From: Betaproteobacteria bacterium
Lineage (GTDB): Bacteria; Pseudomonadota; Gammaproteobacteria; Burkholderiales; Burkholderiaceae_C
Assembly: GCA_013289985.1 (NCBI GenBank)
Contig: JABCYW010000006.1
Span: 29,694-93,693, forward strand
DNA length: 64,000 bases
Reading direction: 5' to 3'
Below, one piece after another: positions 57,101 through 64,000 of the stretch (positions are counted from its first letter, which is position 1; every line of letters begins with the position of its first letter). The translations under genes and the position numbers were made by a program. The notes beneath the pieces were generated by a model. It did not search any database and had not been told where the DNA came from. It worked only from the letters and a program-made list of their open reading frames with translations.

Positions 57101-57183
57101 CACCTGCTTGCCCTGCGTGCGGCGCGGGCGTTCGCCAGCGGCGACAATTCGATGTCTCCCGCCCGCACCAGGAATCCACGATC

Positions 57184-57876
57184 ATGTTCACCGGCATCGT
57201 CCAGGCCGTCGCCACCGTCTCCGCGCTCACCGACAAGCCGGGCCTGCGCAGCTTCACGCTCGCGTTCCCGCGCGGGTTCTGCGACGAGCTCCAGATCGGC
57301 GCCAGCGTCTCGGTGGACGGCGTGTGCCTCACCGTCACCGAGCGCGTCGGCGAGGACGCCGCCAACTTCGACGTGATGCAGCAGAGCCTGGCGCTCACCA
57401 CGCTGGGGTCGCTGAAGCCGGGCGACCGCATCAACGTGGAGCGCGCGGCGCGCGACGGCGCGGAGATCGGCGGACACCCGCTGTCGGGCCACGTCGATTT
57501 CCAGGCCACGCTCGCCTCGGTGCGCCGGCCCGAGAACAACCACGTGCTGCGCATCGCGGTGCCGCCGGCCTTCGTGCGCTACGTGTTCGCCAAGGGCTAC
57601 ATCGCCATCAACGGCGCCAGCCTCACGGTGGCGGACGCCAACAAGGCCGAGGGCTGGTTCGAGGTGTGGCTGATCCCCGAGACGCTGCGCATGACCACCT
57701 TCGGCGAGAAGGCCGCCGGCGCCGCGCTCAACATCGAGATCGAGCGCAGCACGCAGGTGATGGTGGACACCGTGCGCGACGCCGTCGACGAGCGCCTGGG
57801 CGCGCTGCTGCCCGCGCTGACCGAGCTGCTGCGCGAGCGCGGCGTGGACGTCGACGCGCTTCTCCGCAAGGACTGA
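57184..57876 (+). CDS. ribE: Riboflavin synthase, alpha subunit
   Basis: 230 residues from the ATG at 57184 (MFTGIVQAV is the invariant N-terminus). Two homologous lumazine-binding domains are visible: the first has SVDGVCLTV and IGGHPLSGHVDF, the second has FVRYVFAKGYIAINGASLTV. The enzyme dismutates two 6,7-dimethyl-8-ribityllumazine molecules to riboflavin. The C-terminal 25 residues (LGALLPALTELLRERGVDVD) extend slightly beyond the core. Its stop overlaps the start of the pseudouridine synthase gene by one base. No FMN riboswitch fits the short upstream gap. Confidence 0.95.
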   Translation: MFTGIVQAVATVSALTDKPGLRSFTLAFPRGFCDELQIGASVSVDGVCLTVTERVGEDAANFDVMQQSLALTTLGSLKPGDRINVERAARDGAEIGGHPLSGHVDFQATLASVRRPENNHVLRIAVPPAFVRYVFAKGYIAINGASLTVADANKAEGWFEVWLIPETLRMTTFGEKAAGAALNIEIERSTQVMVDTVRDAVDERLGALLPALTELLRERGVDVDALLRKD

Positions 57877-58553
57877 TGCGCACGGTTCCCGACGCCGACG
57901 CCTACGCGCCGCCGCCCGACACCGGGCTGGAGGTGCTGCACGCGGAGCCGGCGTTCGTGGTGCTGGCCAAGCCGCCGGGCCTGCTGTCCGAGCCCGGGCG
58001 CGGGCCGGAGAAGCGCGACAGCCTGCTGGTCCGCGCGCAGGCCGTGTATCCCGGCGCGCGCATCGTGCACCGGCTCGACATGCTGACCAGCGGCGTGATC
58101 GTGCTCGCGCGCGAGGCGCTCGCGCACGCGAGCCTCAGCGAGGCCTTCCGCGAGCGCGCGGTGGACAAGCGCTACGAGGCGCTGGTGCACGGCCGGCCGG
58201 CGCGCGACGAGGGCGAGATCGCCCTGCCGCTGGTGGTGGACTGGCCCAACCGGCCGCGCCAGGTGGTGTGCCACGCCACCGGCAAGCCCTCGCTGACGCA
58301 CTACCGCGTGGTGGGCGAGGCGCGCGTGGCCGGCGTGGGCACGCTGACCCGCATCGCGCTGGCGCCGGTCACCGGCCGCACGCACCAGCTGCGCGTGCAT
58401 CTCACCTCGCTGGGCTGCCCGATCGCGGGCGATCCGTTCTACGGCGTCGAGGGCGACCCGTCGCCGCGCATGATGCTGCACGCGTGCCGGCTCGCGCTGC
58501 CGCATCCGCTCACGGGCGAGCCGCTGGTATTCGAGAGCGCCGTCCCGTTCTGA
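57876..58553 (+). CDS. RluA-family pseudouridine synthase
   Basis: 225 residues from the ATG overlapping the ribE TGA. Catalytic Asp68 lies in RIVHRLDMLTSGVIVLA, the family signature. KRYEALVHGRP, RTHQLRVHLTSLGCPIAGDPFYG and the C-terminal hydrophobic motif are present. There is no S4 RNA-binding domain, and the small size is like RluA/TruC-type enzymes that modify 23S rRNA or tRNA. The exact target site cannot be assigned. It is coupled to ribE, probably only for expression convenience. Confidence 0.9.
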   Translation: MRTVPDADAYAPPPDTGLEVLHAEPAFVVLAKPPGLLSEPGRGPEKRDSLLVRAQAVYPGARIVHRLDMLTSGVIVLAREALAHASLSEAFRERAVDKRYEALVHGRPARDEGEIALPLVVDWPNRPRQVVCHATGKPSLTHYRVVGEARVAGVGTLTRIALAPVTGRTHQLRVHLTSLGCPIAGDPFYGVEGDPSPRMMLHACRLALPHPLTGEPLVFESAVPF

Positions 58554-58657
58554 ACTTGACGCGGCGCAACACGCAACGTGCGCTTTCTGCCGCCAACTGT
58601 CGCGCCCGGTGGTGCTTTCCCCGAGATCCTGGCGCCGGCCGACCTCACCCCGGCGGT

Positions 58658-58663
58658 TAAAAT
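58658..58663 (+). promoter_or_regulatory. Possible -10 box of the FabH-like gene
   Basis: TAAAAT in GGCGGTTAAAATCGAC, 25 bases before the ATG, is the only AT-rich spot in this 134-base gap. No good -35 hexamer is seen at the usual distance. Confidence 0.3.
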
Positions 58664-58687
58664 CGACGCCGTCGAACAGGAAACTCC

Positions 58688-59809
58688 ATGCCACAAGCAG
58701 TCATCAGCGGCACCGGCCTCTACCAGCCGCCGCACATCGTCACCAACGAGGAACTCGTCACCGCCTACAACGCGTACACCGAGCAGCAGAACGCGATCCA
58801 CGCCGACGCCATCGCGCGCGGCGACATGACGGCGCTGACGCCCTCCAGCGTGGAGTTCATCGAGAAGGCCTCGGGCATCAAGCAGCGCTACGTGATCGTG
58901 AAGGACGGCGTGCTGGACCCCACCCGCATGCGCCCGAAGTTCCAGGAGCGCGGCGACGACGAGCTGTCGCTGATGGCCGAGATCGGCGTCGACGCCTGCC
59001 GCAAGGCGCTGGCCGCGGCCGGCCGCACGGGCGCGGACGTCGACGCGATCTTCTGCGCGGCGTCAAACATGCAGCGCGCCTACCCGGCGATGGCCGTGGA
59101 GATCCAGCAGGCCATCGGCGCCGGCGGCTATGGCTTCGACATGAACGTGGCGTGCTCGTCGGCCACCTTCGCCATCGAGCAGGCCGTCAACGCGGTGCGC
59201 TCGGGCAGCGTCAAGTGCGCCATCGTCGTCAACCCGGAGATCACGTCGGCCCACATCGAGTGGAAGGATCGCGACTGCCACTTCATCTTCGGCGACGTGT
59301 GCACGGCCACGGTCATCGAGAGCGCCGACACGGCCACCTCGGCGGACCAGTGGGAGATCGTCGGCACCAAGCTGGCCACGCAGTTCTCCAACGCGATCCG
59401 CAACAACTTCGGCTTCATCAACCGCAGCGAGGATTCCGATCCGCTGGCGCGCGACAAGACCTTCCGCCAGGAGGGCCGCAAGGTGTTCAAGGAAGTGGTG
59501 CCCATGGCCGCCGCGCACATCGAGGCCCACCTGGCCGCGGCGGGCCTGGAGCCCACGCAGATGCGCCGCTTCTGGCTGCACCAGGCCAACCTCGGCATGA
59601 ACCAGCTGATCCTGAAGAAGCTGGTGGGCGCCGAGGCCGGCAGCGAGTTGGCGCCGCTGGTGCTCGACACCTACGCCAACACGTCGTCGGCCGGCTCCAT
59701 CATCGCCTTCCACGAATACCACGCCGACCTGAAGCCGGGCGACCTGGGCGTGATCTGCTCGTTCGGCGCCGGCTACTCGATCGGCAGCGTGATCGTTCGC
59801 AAGAAGTGA
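58688..59809 (+). CDS. FabH-like beta-ketoacyl-ACP synthase III
   Basis: 373 residues, longer than E. coli FabH (about 317). An insertion at about 28-60 (NAYTEQQNAIHADAIARGDM) and further loops account for the difference. The catalytic triad is intact: Cys156 in NVACSSATFA, His298 in FWLHQANLGMNQ, Asn331 in TYANTSSAGS. The closing GYSIGSVIV is typical. It starts fatty-acid chains or condenses acyl-CoA with malonyl-ACP. The long form is widespread in Burkholderiales. It stands alone, and the next gene lies behind a large nested inverted repeat. Confidence 0.9.
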   Translation: MPQAVISGTGLYQPPHIVTNEELVTAYNAYTEQQNAIHADAIARGDMTALTPSSVEFIEKASGIKQRYVIVKDGVLDPTRMRPKFQERGDDELSLMAEIGVDACRKALAAAGRTGADVDAIFCAASNMQRAYPAMAVEIQQAIGAGGYGFDMNVACSSATFAIEQAVNAVRSGSVKCAIVVNPEITSAHIEWKDRDCHFIFGDVCTATVIESADTATSADQWEIVGTKLATQFSNAIRNNFGFINRSEDSDPLARDKTFRQEGRKVFKEVVPMAAAHIEAHLAAAGLEPTQMRRFWLHQANLGMNQLILKKLVGAEAGSELAPLVLDTYANTSSAGSIIAFHEYHADLKPGDLGVICSFGAGYSIGSVIVRKK

Positions 59810-59969
59810 AGGGGTCTGGCTCCCGCCCGACCCACGCTGCCCTTTGGCTGCCGACGCTGCGGGCGGGTGCCTGACCCCGATCGTGCGCGCGGGTCCGCGA
59901 TCGGGGTCAGGCACCCGCCCGAGGCGTCGCCGCTGACGATGGTCGAGGGCAGGCGGGAGCCAGACCCCT
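59810..59969. repeat. Nested inverted repeat with four copies of an 18-base motif
   Basis: Outer arms 59810-59827 and 59952-59969 are a perfect 18-base inverted repeat (AGGGGTCTGGCTCCCGCC). Inner arms 59861-59883 and 59898-59920 are a perfect 23-base inverted repeat with a 14-base loop. Inner and outer arms are themselves near-copies of GGGGTCwGGCwCCCGCC, so four copies alternate in orientation. It begins at the base after the FabH-like stop and can act as a strong terminator, but the nested order looks like a dispersed REP/MITE-type element. Confidence 0.9.
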
Positions 59970-60124
59970 CGCCCAACCCCAGGAAACCGTCCTTCGTCGC
60001 CTTCGAAGCCCGGGCCCCCGTCCGGTGGCTGACAATCCTGCCAGAAACGCGGCCGCCGTCGGGGCCGCCAGGCAGAACAAACGACAGGGTGCGCGGCGGG
60101 GACGCGGCGCACGGGGGAAGGTTC
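59970..60124. other. Remainder of the gap before the DUF5916-type gene
   Basis: With the repeat unit this makes a 315-base gap without a gene. The downstream gene's frame is open through it, but the sequence (NPRKPSFVAFEARAPVRW...) lacks signal-peptide or domain character. GGGGAAGG just before 60125 is the ribosome site. No promoter is assigned. Confidence 0.4.
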
Positions 60125-62506
60125 ATGAGGCTTGTTCGAGGTGTGCGCGCCGCCCTCGCGGGCGCGGCGCTGGCCGCGTGCGCGGCGTGGCCGTTGGCGG
60201 CGCTGGCCCAGGCGGGGGCGCAACCGGAGGCGCGGCCCGGCGAGCCGGTCGTGGCGCCCGACGCGCCGGTCGACGGATCGCCGGCCGCCCGCGCCGCCCG
60301 CCCGGGCGAGAACCCGTTCGCGATGCGCGCGGTGCGCCTGCGCCCCGACGAGCACATCGTCATCGACGGCACGCTGTCGCGCCCGGCCTGGCGGCGCGCG
60401 CCGGTCTACGCCAACTTCGTCGAGCACGAGCCGCACCACGGCGCCGCGCCGCGCTACGCGACCAGGGTGCAGATCCTGTTCGACGAATCGGCGGTCTACG
60501 TCGGCGTGACGGCGCTCGACGACCATCCGGAACAGATCAGCGCGCCGCTGGTGCGCCACGACAACGTGATCCGCACGCAGGACTTCGTGGTGGTGTACCT
60601 CGACGCGATCGGCAAGCGCCAGTCGGCGCAGTTCTTCCGCGTCAACGCCGCGGGCAGCACCGGCGACGGCATGCACACCGCGGCCGACGACGACGAGGAT
60701 TTCTCGCCCGACTTCGACTTCGACGCCGCCTCCGCGCGCGACGACCACGGCTACACCTCGGTGTTCCGCATCCCGTTCGCGTCGCTGCGCTTCTCGTCCG
60801 ACGGCCACGCGAAGTGGCGCATCATGGTGGGCCGCCGCATGCCGCGCGACCAGGCCTACCTGTGGACCTCGGTGCCCGTGCCCACGGACTCGCCCTCGTT
60901 CATTTCGGCGATGCAGCCGCTGCAGGGCATCGAGCTGCCGCAGCAGAAGAGCTTCCTCACGGTGCGGCCCAGCATCACCGCGCGCCACGCCAGCGACAGC
61001 GAGCCGGGCGAGCCCACGCACGTGGCCAACGGCGTGCAGGGCAGCCTCGACGTGAAGTGGCGCGCCTCGCCCGAACTGGTGGTGGACGGCACCCTGAAGC
61101 CCGACTTCTCGCAGGTGGCGCTCGACGTGCCCCAGCTGAGCGGCAACACCGACTTCGCGCTGTACCTGCCGGAGAAGCGGCCGTTCTTCTTCGAGTCCAG
61201 CGACCTGCTGCACTCGCCCACCGAGGCGTTGTACACGCGCAGCTTCACCGCCCCGCGCTGGGGCGTGCGCGGCACCTGGCGCGACGCGTCGCTGTCGGGC
61301 ACCGCCTTCGTCATCGACGACAAGGGCGGCGGCGAGACGCTGCTGCCCTACGCCTACGGCACCAACACCGCGCTGCAGCCCGGCTCGCGCTCGCTGTCGG
61401 CGCGCGTGCACGGCGACCTCGACGAGGCCGCCAGGTTCCAGCTGGGCGGCATCCTGTCGGCGCGCAACTACGAGGGCGACCTCGGCGACAACACCGTGGC
61501 CGGCCCCGACATCAGCTGGCAGGTCAACGACGCCTGGCGCGTGCGCGCGCAATGGCTGCGCTCGCAGACCACGGCGCAGCCGTTCACCGACCCCGTCACC
61601 GGCGACGCGACGCTGGTGCGTGGCCGCGCGACCACGGGCGACTCGGTGATGCTCAAGGCCTCGCGCTACACCGACCGGCTGCAGCTGGACTTCTCCGACC
61701 TGGACATCAGCCCGCAGTTCCGCCACGACTCCGGCTTCGTCAACCAGGTGGGCATGCGCGACATCGAGCTGCACCAGGGCTATGTGTTCCGCAACCTGGC
61801 GCCCACCAACGAGCTGTGGCTGAACCTGCGCTCCGCGCTGATCACCGACCGCATCGACGGCCACGTGATCCAGGAGTACGCGACCCCCGACGTGTGGATG
61901 AGCCTGCCGCACAACACGCAGGTCGACCTCGCCTGGCACGGGCTGTCGAAGCTGCGCGCCACGGCGGGCGGCGAGCTGCTGTCGGAGCACTACGTCAGCG
62001 GCCAGTACATGGCGACGCTGGCCGGCTGGATCCCGCTGTTCAACGCCACGCTGTCGCTGGGCAGGATGGCCGACATCTCCGCCGGCCAGGTGCGCCCGGG
62101 CGGGCAGCTGAACCTGTCGATGTCCACGCGCCCGTTCGCGGCCATCGAGATCGAGCCCAGCGTGTGGGCCGCGTGGCTCAAGAACGGCCGCCTGCTGGCC
62201 TACCGCGAGACCGCCTCGCAGCTGCTGGGCGTGTGGCACATCGACGCGCGCCAGAACCTGCGCCTGATCCTGCAGCGCTCCACGGTCGACCGCAAGGCCG
62301 AGCCGGGCATCGTGGCCGCCGACCGCGAGTCGGGCCTCACCAGCTCGCTGACCTACGCCTTCCGCCGCTCGATGGGCACGGTGCTGTACGTGGGCGCCAC
62401 GCGCTCGCACAGCGGCGTGGGCATCGAGAACATCGCGCGCGGCACGGAGGCGTTCGTCAAGCTGCAGGTGGACGTGGACGAGGTGCGGGGGATGTTCGGG
62501 CGTTAG
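60125..62506 (+). CDS. CBM9-like / DUF5916-type outer-membrane protein
   Basis: 793 residues from the ATG at 60125 (GGGAAGG upstream). The signal peptide ends ALA-QAGA. Residues about 65-240 form a CBM9-like beta-sandwich (IDGTLSRPAWRRAP; VQILFDESAVYVGVTALDDHPEQI; VVYLDAIGKRQSAQFFRVNAAG). The rest is a DUF5916-like region with strong outer-membrane beta-barrel character (PDFSQVALDVPQLSGNTDFALYLPEKRPFFFESSDLL is the hallmark; late strands such as LRLILQRSTVDRK). Function of the family is unknown, and surface carbohydrate or peptide handling has been proposed. It appears to be a single-gene unit. Confidence 0.85.
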   Translation: MRLVRGVRAALAGAALAACAAWPLAALAQAGAQPEARPGEPVVAPDAPVDGSPAARAARPGENPFAMRAVRLRPDEHIVIDGTLSRPAWRRAPVYANFVEHEPHHGAAPRYATRVQILFDESAVYVGVTALDDHPEQISAPLVRHDNVIRTQDFVVVYLDAIGKRQSAQFFRVNAAGSTGDGMHTAADDDEDFSPDFDFDAASARDDHGYTSVFRIPFASLRFSSDGHAKWRIMVGRRMPRDQAYLWTSVPVPTDSPSFISAMQPLQGIELPQQKSFLTVRPSITARHASDSEPGEPTHVANGVQGSLDVKWRASPELVVDGTLKPDFSQVALDVPQLSGNTDFALYLPEKRPFFFESSDLLHSPTEALYTRSFTAPRWGVRGTWRDASLSGTAFVIDDKGGGETLLPYAYGTNTALQPGSRSLSARVHGDLDEAARFQLGGILSARNYEGDLGDNTVAGPDISWQVNDAWRVRAQWLRSQTTAQPFTDPVTGDATLVRGRATTGDSVMLKASRYTDRLQLDFSDLDISPQFRHDSGFVNQVGMRDIELHQGYVFRNLAPTNELWLNLRSALITDRIDGHVIQEYATPDVWMSLPHNTQVDLAWHGLSKLRATAGGELLSEHYVSGQYMATLAGWIPLFNATLSLGRMADISAGQVRPGGQLNLSMSTRPFAAIEIEPSVWAAWLKNGRLLAYRETASQLLGVWHIDARQNLRLILQRSTVDRKAEPGIVAADRESGLTSSLTYAFRRSMGTVLYVGATRSHSGVGIENIARGTEAFVKLQVDVDEVRGMFGR

Positions 62507-62652
62507 TGCGCGCTTGTCGCGCCACCATCCGCGCGGCCCTCGGGAACACGTATGGCAAGTTGACAGGCAAGGCCCTTAAACTTCGGCCGGCGCCGCACCA
62601 GTGGCAACGACCGGCGATCGTTTCGCCGCCATGCGAGGGTATCGAAGCGCTC

Positions 62653-63882
62653 ATGTCGTCACCACCTTCCGTGAACCTGCTGTTCAAGGGCGAGATCCTT
62701 CCCGGCTTCCACATCGAAGACGTCAAGCGCGATATCGGCGACTTCTTCAAGCTGGACGAACCCAGGCGCGAGCGCATGTTCCTGGGCGCACCCTATGTGG
62801 TCAAGCGCGCGGTCGCGCCCCAGGACGCCGCGCGTTACGTCGCCCTGTTCGCCAAGTTCGGCGGTCGCCTGCATACCGAGACGGCCGGTGCCCCGCCGGG
62901 GGCCCCGGCGCGGCCGCTGACACCCGCGTCACCGCCCCAGCCCGCCGCGGCCCCATCGCCGCTCGCGCCGCCCGACGGCGCGCGACCACTTGCGCTGACG
63001 CCCATGGACGCGCCGCCCGTTCCGTCGCCCGCGCCGCCTGCCCGGATCATCCCGGGCAGGGCGCCGATCGGGCGAGGGTATCGCGACGACGTGGACGACC
63101 CGGTCGCCGTATCGCCCGAGATCGTCGTTGTCCACGAGCCCGCCTCGGTGTTCGGAATCAGCTTGAAGGGTCGGCTGGCGCGGCGACCGTACGGCGCCGG
63201 CGTGCTGTTCGGCTGGGCCGCGATTCGCTGGGGCATGGTCGGCATCGCGCATCACCCGTCCGCCGGCGTGATCGCGCTCATCGGCCTGGGCGTGCTGCTG
63301 GCCACGCTGTTCACGGCGCGACTCACCGTCCTCCGTCTTCACGACCTGAACCTGCCCGCCTGGTGGGGCTTGATCATCCTCGTGCCGTTGCTGGGCGTGC
63401 TGGCCAGCCTGGGCCTGTCGCTGGTGCCTGGATCGAACGGCGACAACAGGTACGGCTCGGAGCCCGATCCGGGCAGCCGTCTGCTGCGGCTCGTGGTGCT
63501 GTTTGCGGTCGTCGTCATCGGCGGCATGCTTCGGCACAGCTGGATGATGGGAGACGGACTCGTCGGTCATCCCCTGCGCAGCCCGGACACCATCGCTCGA
63601 CGGACGAGTTCGGACGAGGCCGTGCACGCCATTCCGACCGACGCTGAACTTTCCGGGATCATCAAGTCGGGCGCGGCGCGCCGTGTCTACAAGGACGTCT
63701 ACTGGCCGGCAAAGGCGCACAAGGCTTTCGCGGTCTCGGACGGGGGCGCCTACGCCTGGAGCGGCGAGAACGCGACAGTCGCGACGGCGCGTTCGCAGGC
63801 GCTCGAGCAGTGCGAGCAGGCCCGCGAGGCCTATAGCGCGGCGTGCGAGATCGTGGACGTCGATGGCGAGTGGGCCGACTAG
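62653..63882 (+). CDS. DUF805 membrane protein with N- and C-terminal accessory domains
   Basis: 409 residues from the ATG at 62653. Residues 1-77 are a small soluble domain (LLFKGEILPGFHIEDVKRDIGDFF...VALFAKFGGRLHTE). A Pro/Ala-rich linker (about 78-135) follows. The DUF805 membrane unit then has GRLARRPYG, the RLHDLNLPAWWGLIILVPLLG motif and GSNGDNRYG. After one more helix comes a C-terminal domain resembling DUF4189 (AKAHKAFAVSDGGAYAWSG...EQCEQAREAYSAACEIV). The stop TAG coincides with the boundary of the transposase element to the right, so the natural C-terminus may be a few residues longer. Confidence 0.78.
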   Translation: MSSPPSVNLLFKGEILPGFHIEDVKRDIGDFFKLDEPRRERMFLGAPYVVKRAVAPQDAARYVALFAKFGGRLHTETAGAPPGAPARPLTPASPPQPAAAPSPLAPPDGARPLALTPMDAPPVPSPAPPARIIPGRAPIGRGYRDDVDDPVAVSPEIVVVHEPASVFGISLKGRLARRPYGAGVLFGWAAIRWGMVGIAHHPSAGVIALIGLGVLLATLFTARLTVLRLHDLNLPAWWGLIILVPLLGVLASLGLSLVPGSNGDNRYGSEPDPGSRLLRLVVLFAVVVIGGMLRHSWMMGDGLVGHPLRSPDTIARRTSSDEAVHAIPTDAELSGIIKSGAARRVYKDVYWPAKAHKAFAVSDGGAYAWSGENATVATARSQALEQCEQAREAYSAACEIVDVDGEWAD

Positions 63883-64000
63883 TGGGCTGTAACGATTGAT
63901 TCGGGAGTGATGCGTCGGGCGATGTCGAAGTACTTCCACTTCACCGGCTTGGGCTGCTTGTTGTAATGACGGATGTAGCGCATCAACTTCCGTTTGAGGT
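63879..64000 (-). mobile_element. Transposase C-terminus, probable IS630 family (runs off window)
   Basis: On the minus strand the last 40 codons read LKRKLMRYIRHYNKQPKPVK, WKYFDIARRITPESIVTAH, then TAG at 63881-63879. This matches the C-terminus of IS630-type transposases as I remember it. The element extends past the right edge. Its stop codon and the stop codon of the DUF805 gene share the palindrome CTAG at 63879-63882, and IS630/Tc1 elements insert at TA. The insertion boundary is therefore probably here. Confidence 0.7.

Noticed and set aside
59063..62410. Very long open frame (over 1100 codons) on the minus strand
   Set aside because: It is antisense to the FabH-like and DUF5916-type genes, its translation is His/Arg/Gly/Val-rich without domains, and high-GC DNA commonly gives such mirror frames.
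60025..62652. Plus-strand frame continuous with the DUF805 gene for 2.6 kb upstream
   Set aside because: The translated text is arginine-rich shadow of the DUF5916-type gene. Only the part from ATG 62653 has domain sequence.

Overview
The window is high-GC Gram-negative DNA, most likely from a Burkholderiales betaproteobacterium (perhaps the Rubrivivax/Leptothrix/Roseateles group). I infer this from the NodT-type efflux operon, the MCP signalling tip, the ribE/ribA/rluA/fabH-like core genes and the codon bias; no rRNA or tRNA is present to confirm it. No CRISPR array, phage or complete insertion sequence is seen. A transposase tail (probably IS630 family) runs off the right edge.

Layout. (1) 1-10.2 kb: the end of a chemotaxis receptor, a small lipoprotein, a complete RND efflux operon on the minus strand (outer-membrane factor, adaptor, pump), and divergently a MipA/OmpV outer-membrane protein followed by an OmpR-type two-component system. 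(2) 10.2-21.7 kb: an uncharacterised uptake/catabolism cluster. A regulator made of a DNA-binding helix-turn-helix fused to a citrate-synthase fold sits divergent to a TonB-dependent receptor. Behind the receptor run AtuA-like (DUF1446), DUF4387, a TauD/TfdA-fold protein, an MmgE/PrpD-family protein, an MFS transporter, a broken alpha/beta-hydrolase and a second MFS transporter. Several of these enzyme-fold proteins have lost catalytic residues, which makes this the most unusual part of the window. (3) 21.7-38.5 kb: four large paralogous regulators (winged helix, P-loop ATPase, long helical C-terminus), interleaved with a second TonB-dependent receptor, two related secreted alpha/beta-hydrolases and a LuxR-type regulator. 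(4) 38.6-48.8 kb: small membrane and antitoxin-like genes, a hydrolase/SDR/SDR operon, a DUF1275 protein, a YtcJ-like amidohydrolase with XapX, an isochorismatase-family hydrolase and a pair of exported proteins of unknown function. (5) 48.6-51.3 kb: a copper module, copA-cueR, with a recognisable CueR promoter. (6) 51.5-53.3 kb: a divergent LysR/SDR pair. (7) 53.6-64 kb: GC-richer DNA that looks like core chromosome: a diguanylate cyclase, ribA, ribE, an RluA-type pseudouridine synthase, a FabH-like synthase, a DUF5916-type outer-membrane protein and a DUF805 protein, plus a striking nested inverted repeat.

How the parts may work together. The efflux operon and the MipA/two-component block look like envelope-stress or drug-response functions. 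Regions 2-4 look like accessory catabolic DNA: two TonB-dependent receptors for outer-membrane uptake, two MFS permeases for inner-membrane uptake, and hydrolases, SDRs, an AtuA-like protein and an MmgE/PrpD-like protein for processing. An unusually heavy set of ligand- or ATP-dependent regulators accompanies them. The substrates cannot be named from sequence. Gene decay (the deleted hydrolase, a DoxX-like remnant, a run-on reading frame over cueR) suggests that this accessory block is still being remodelled.
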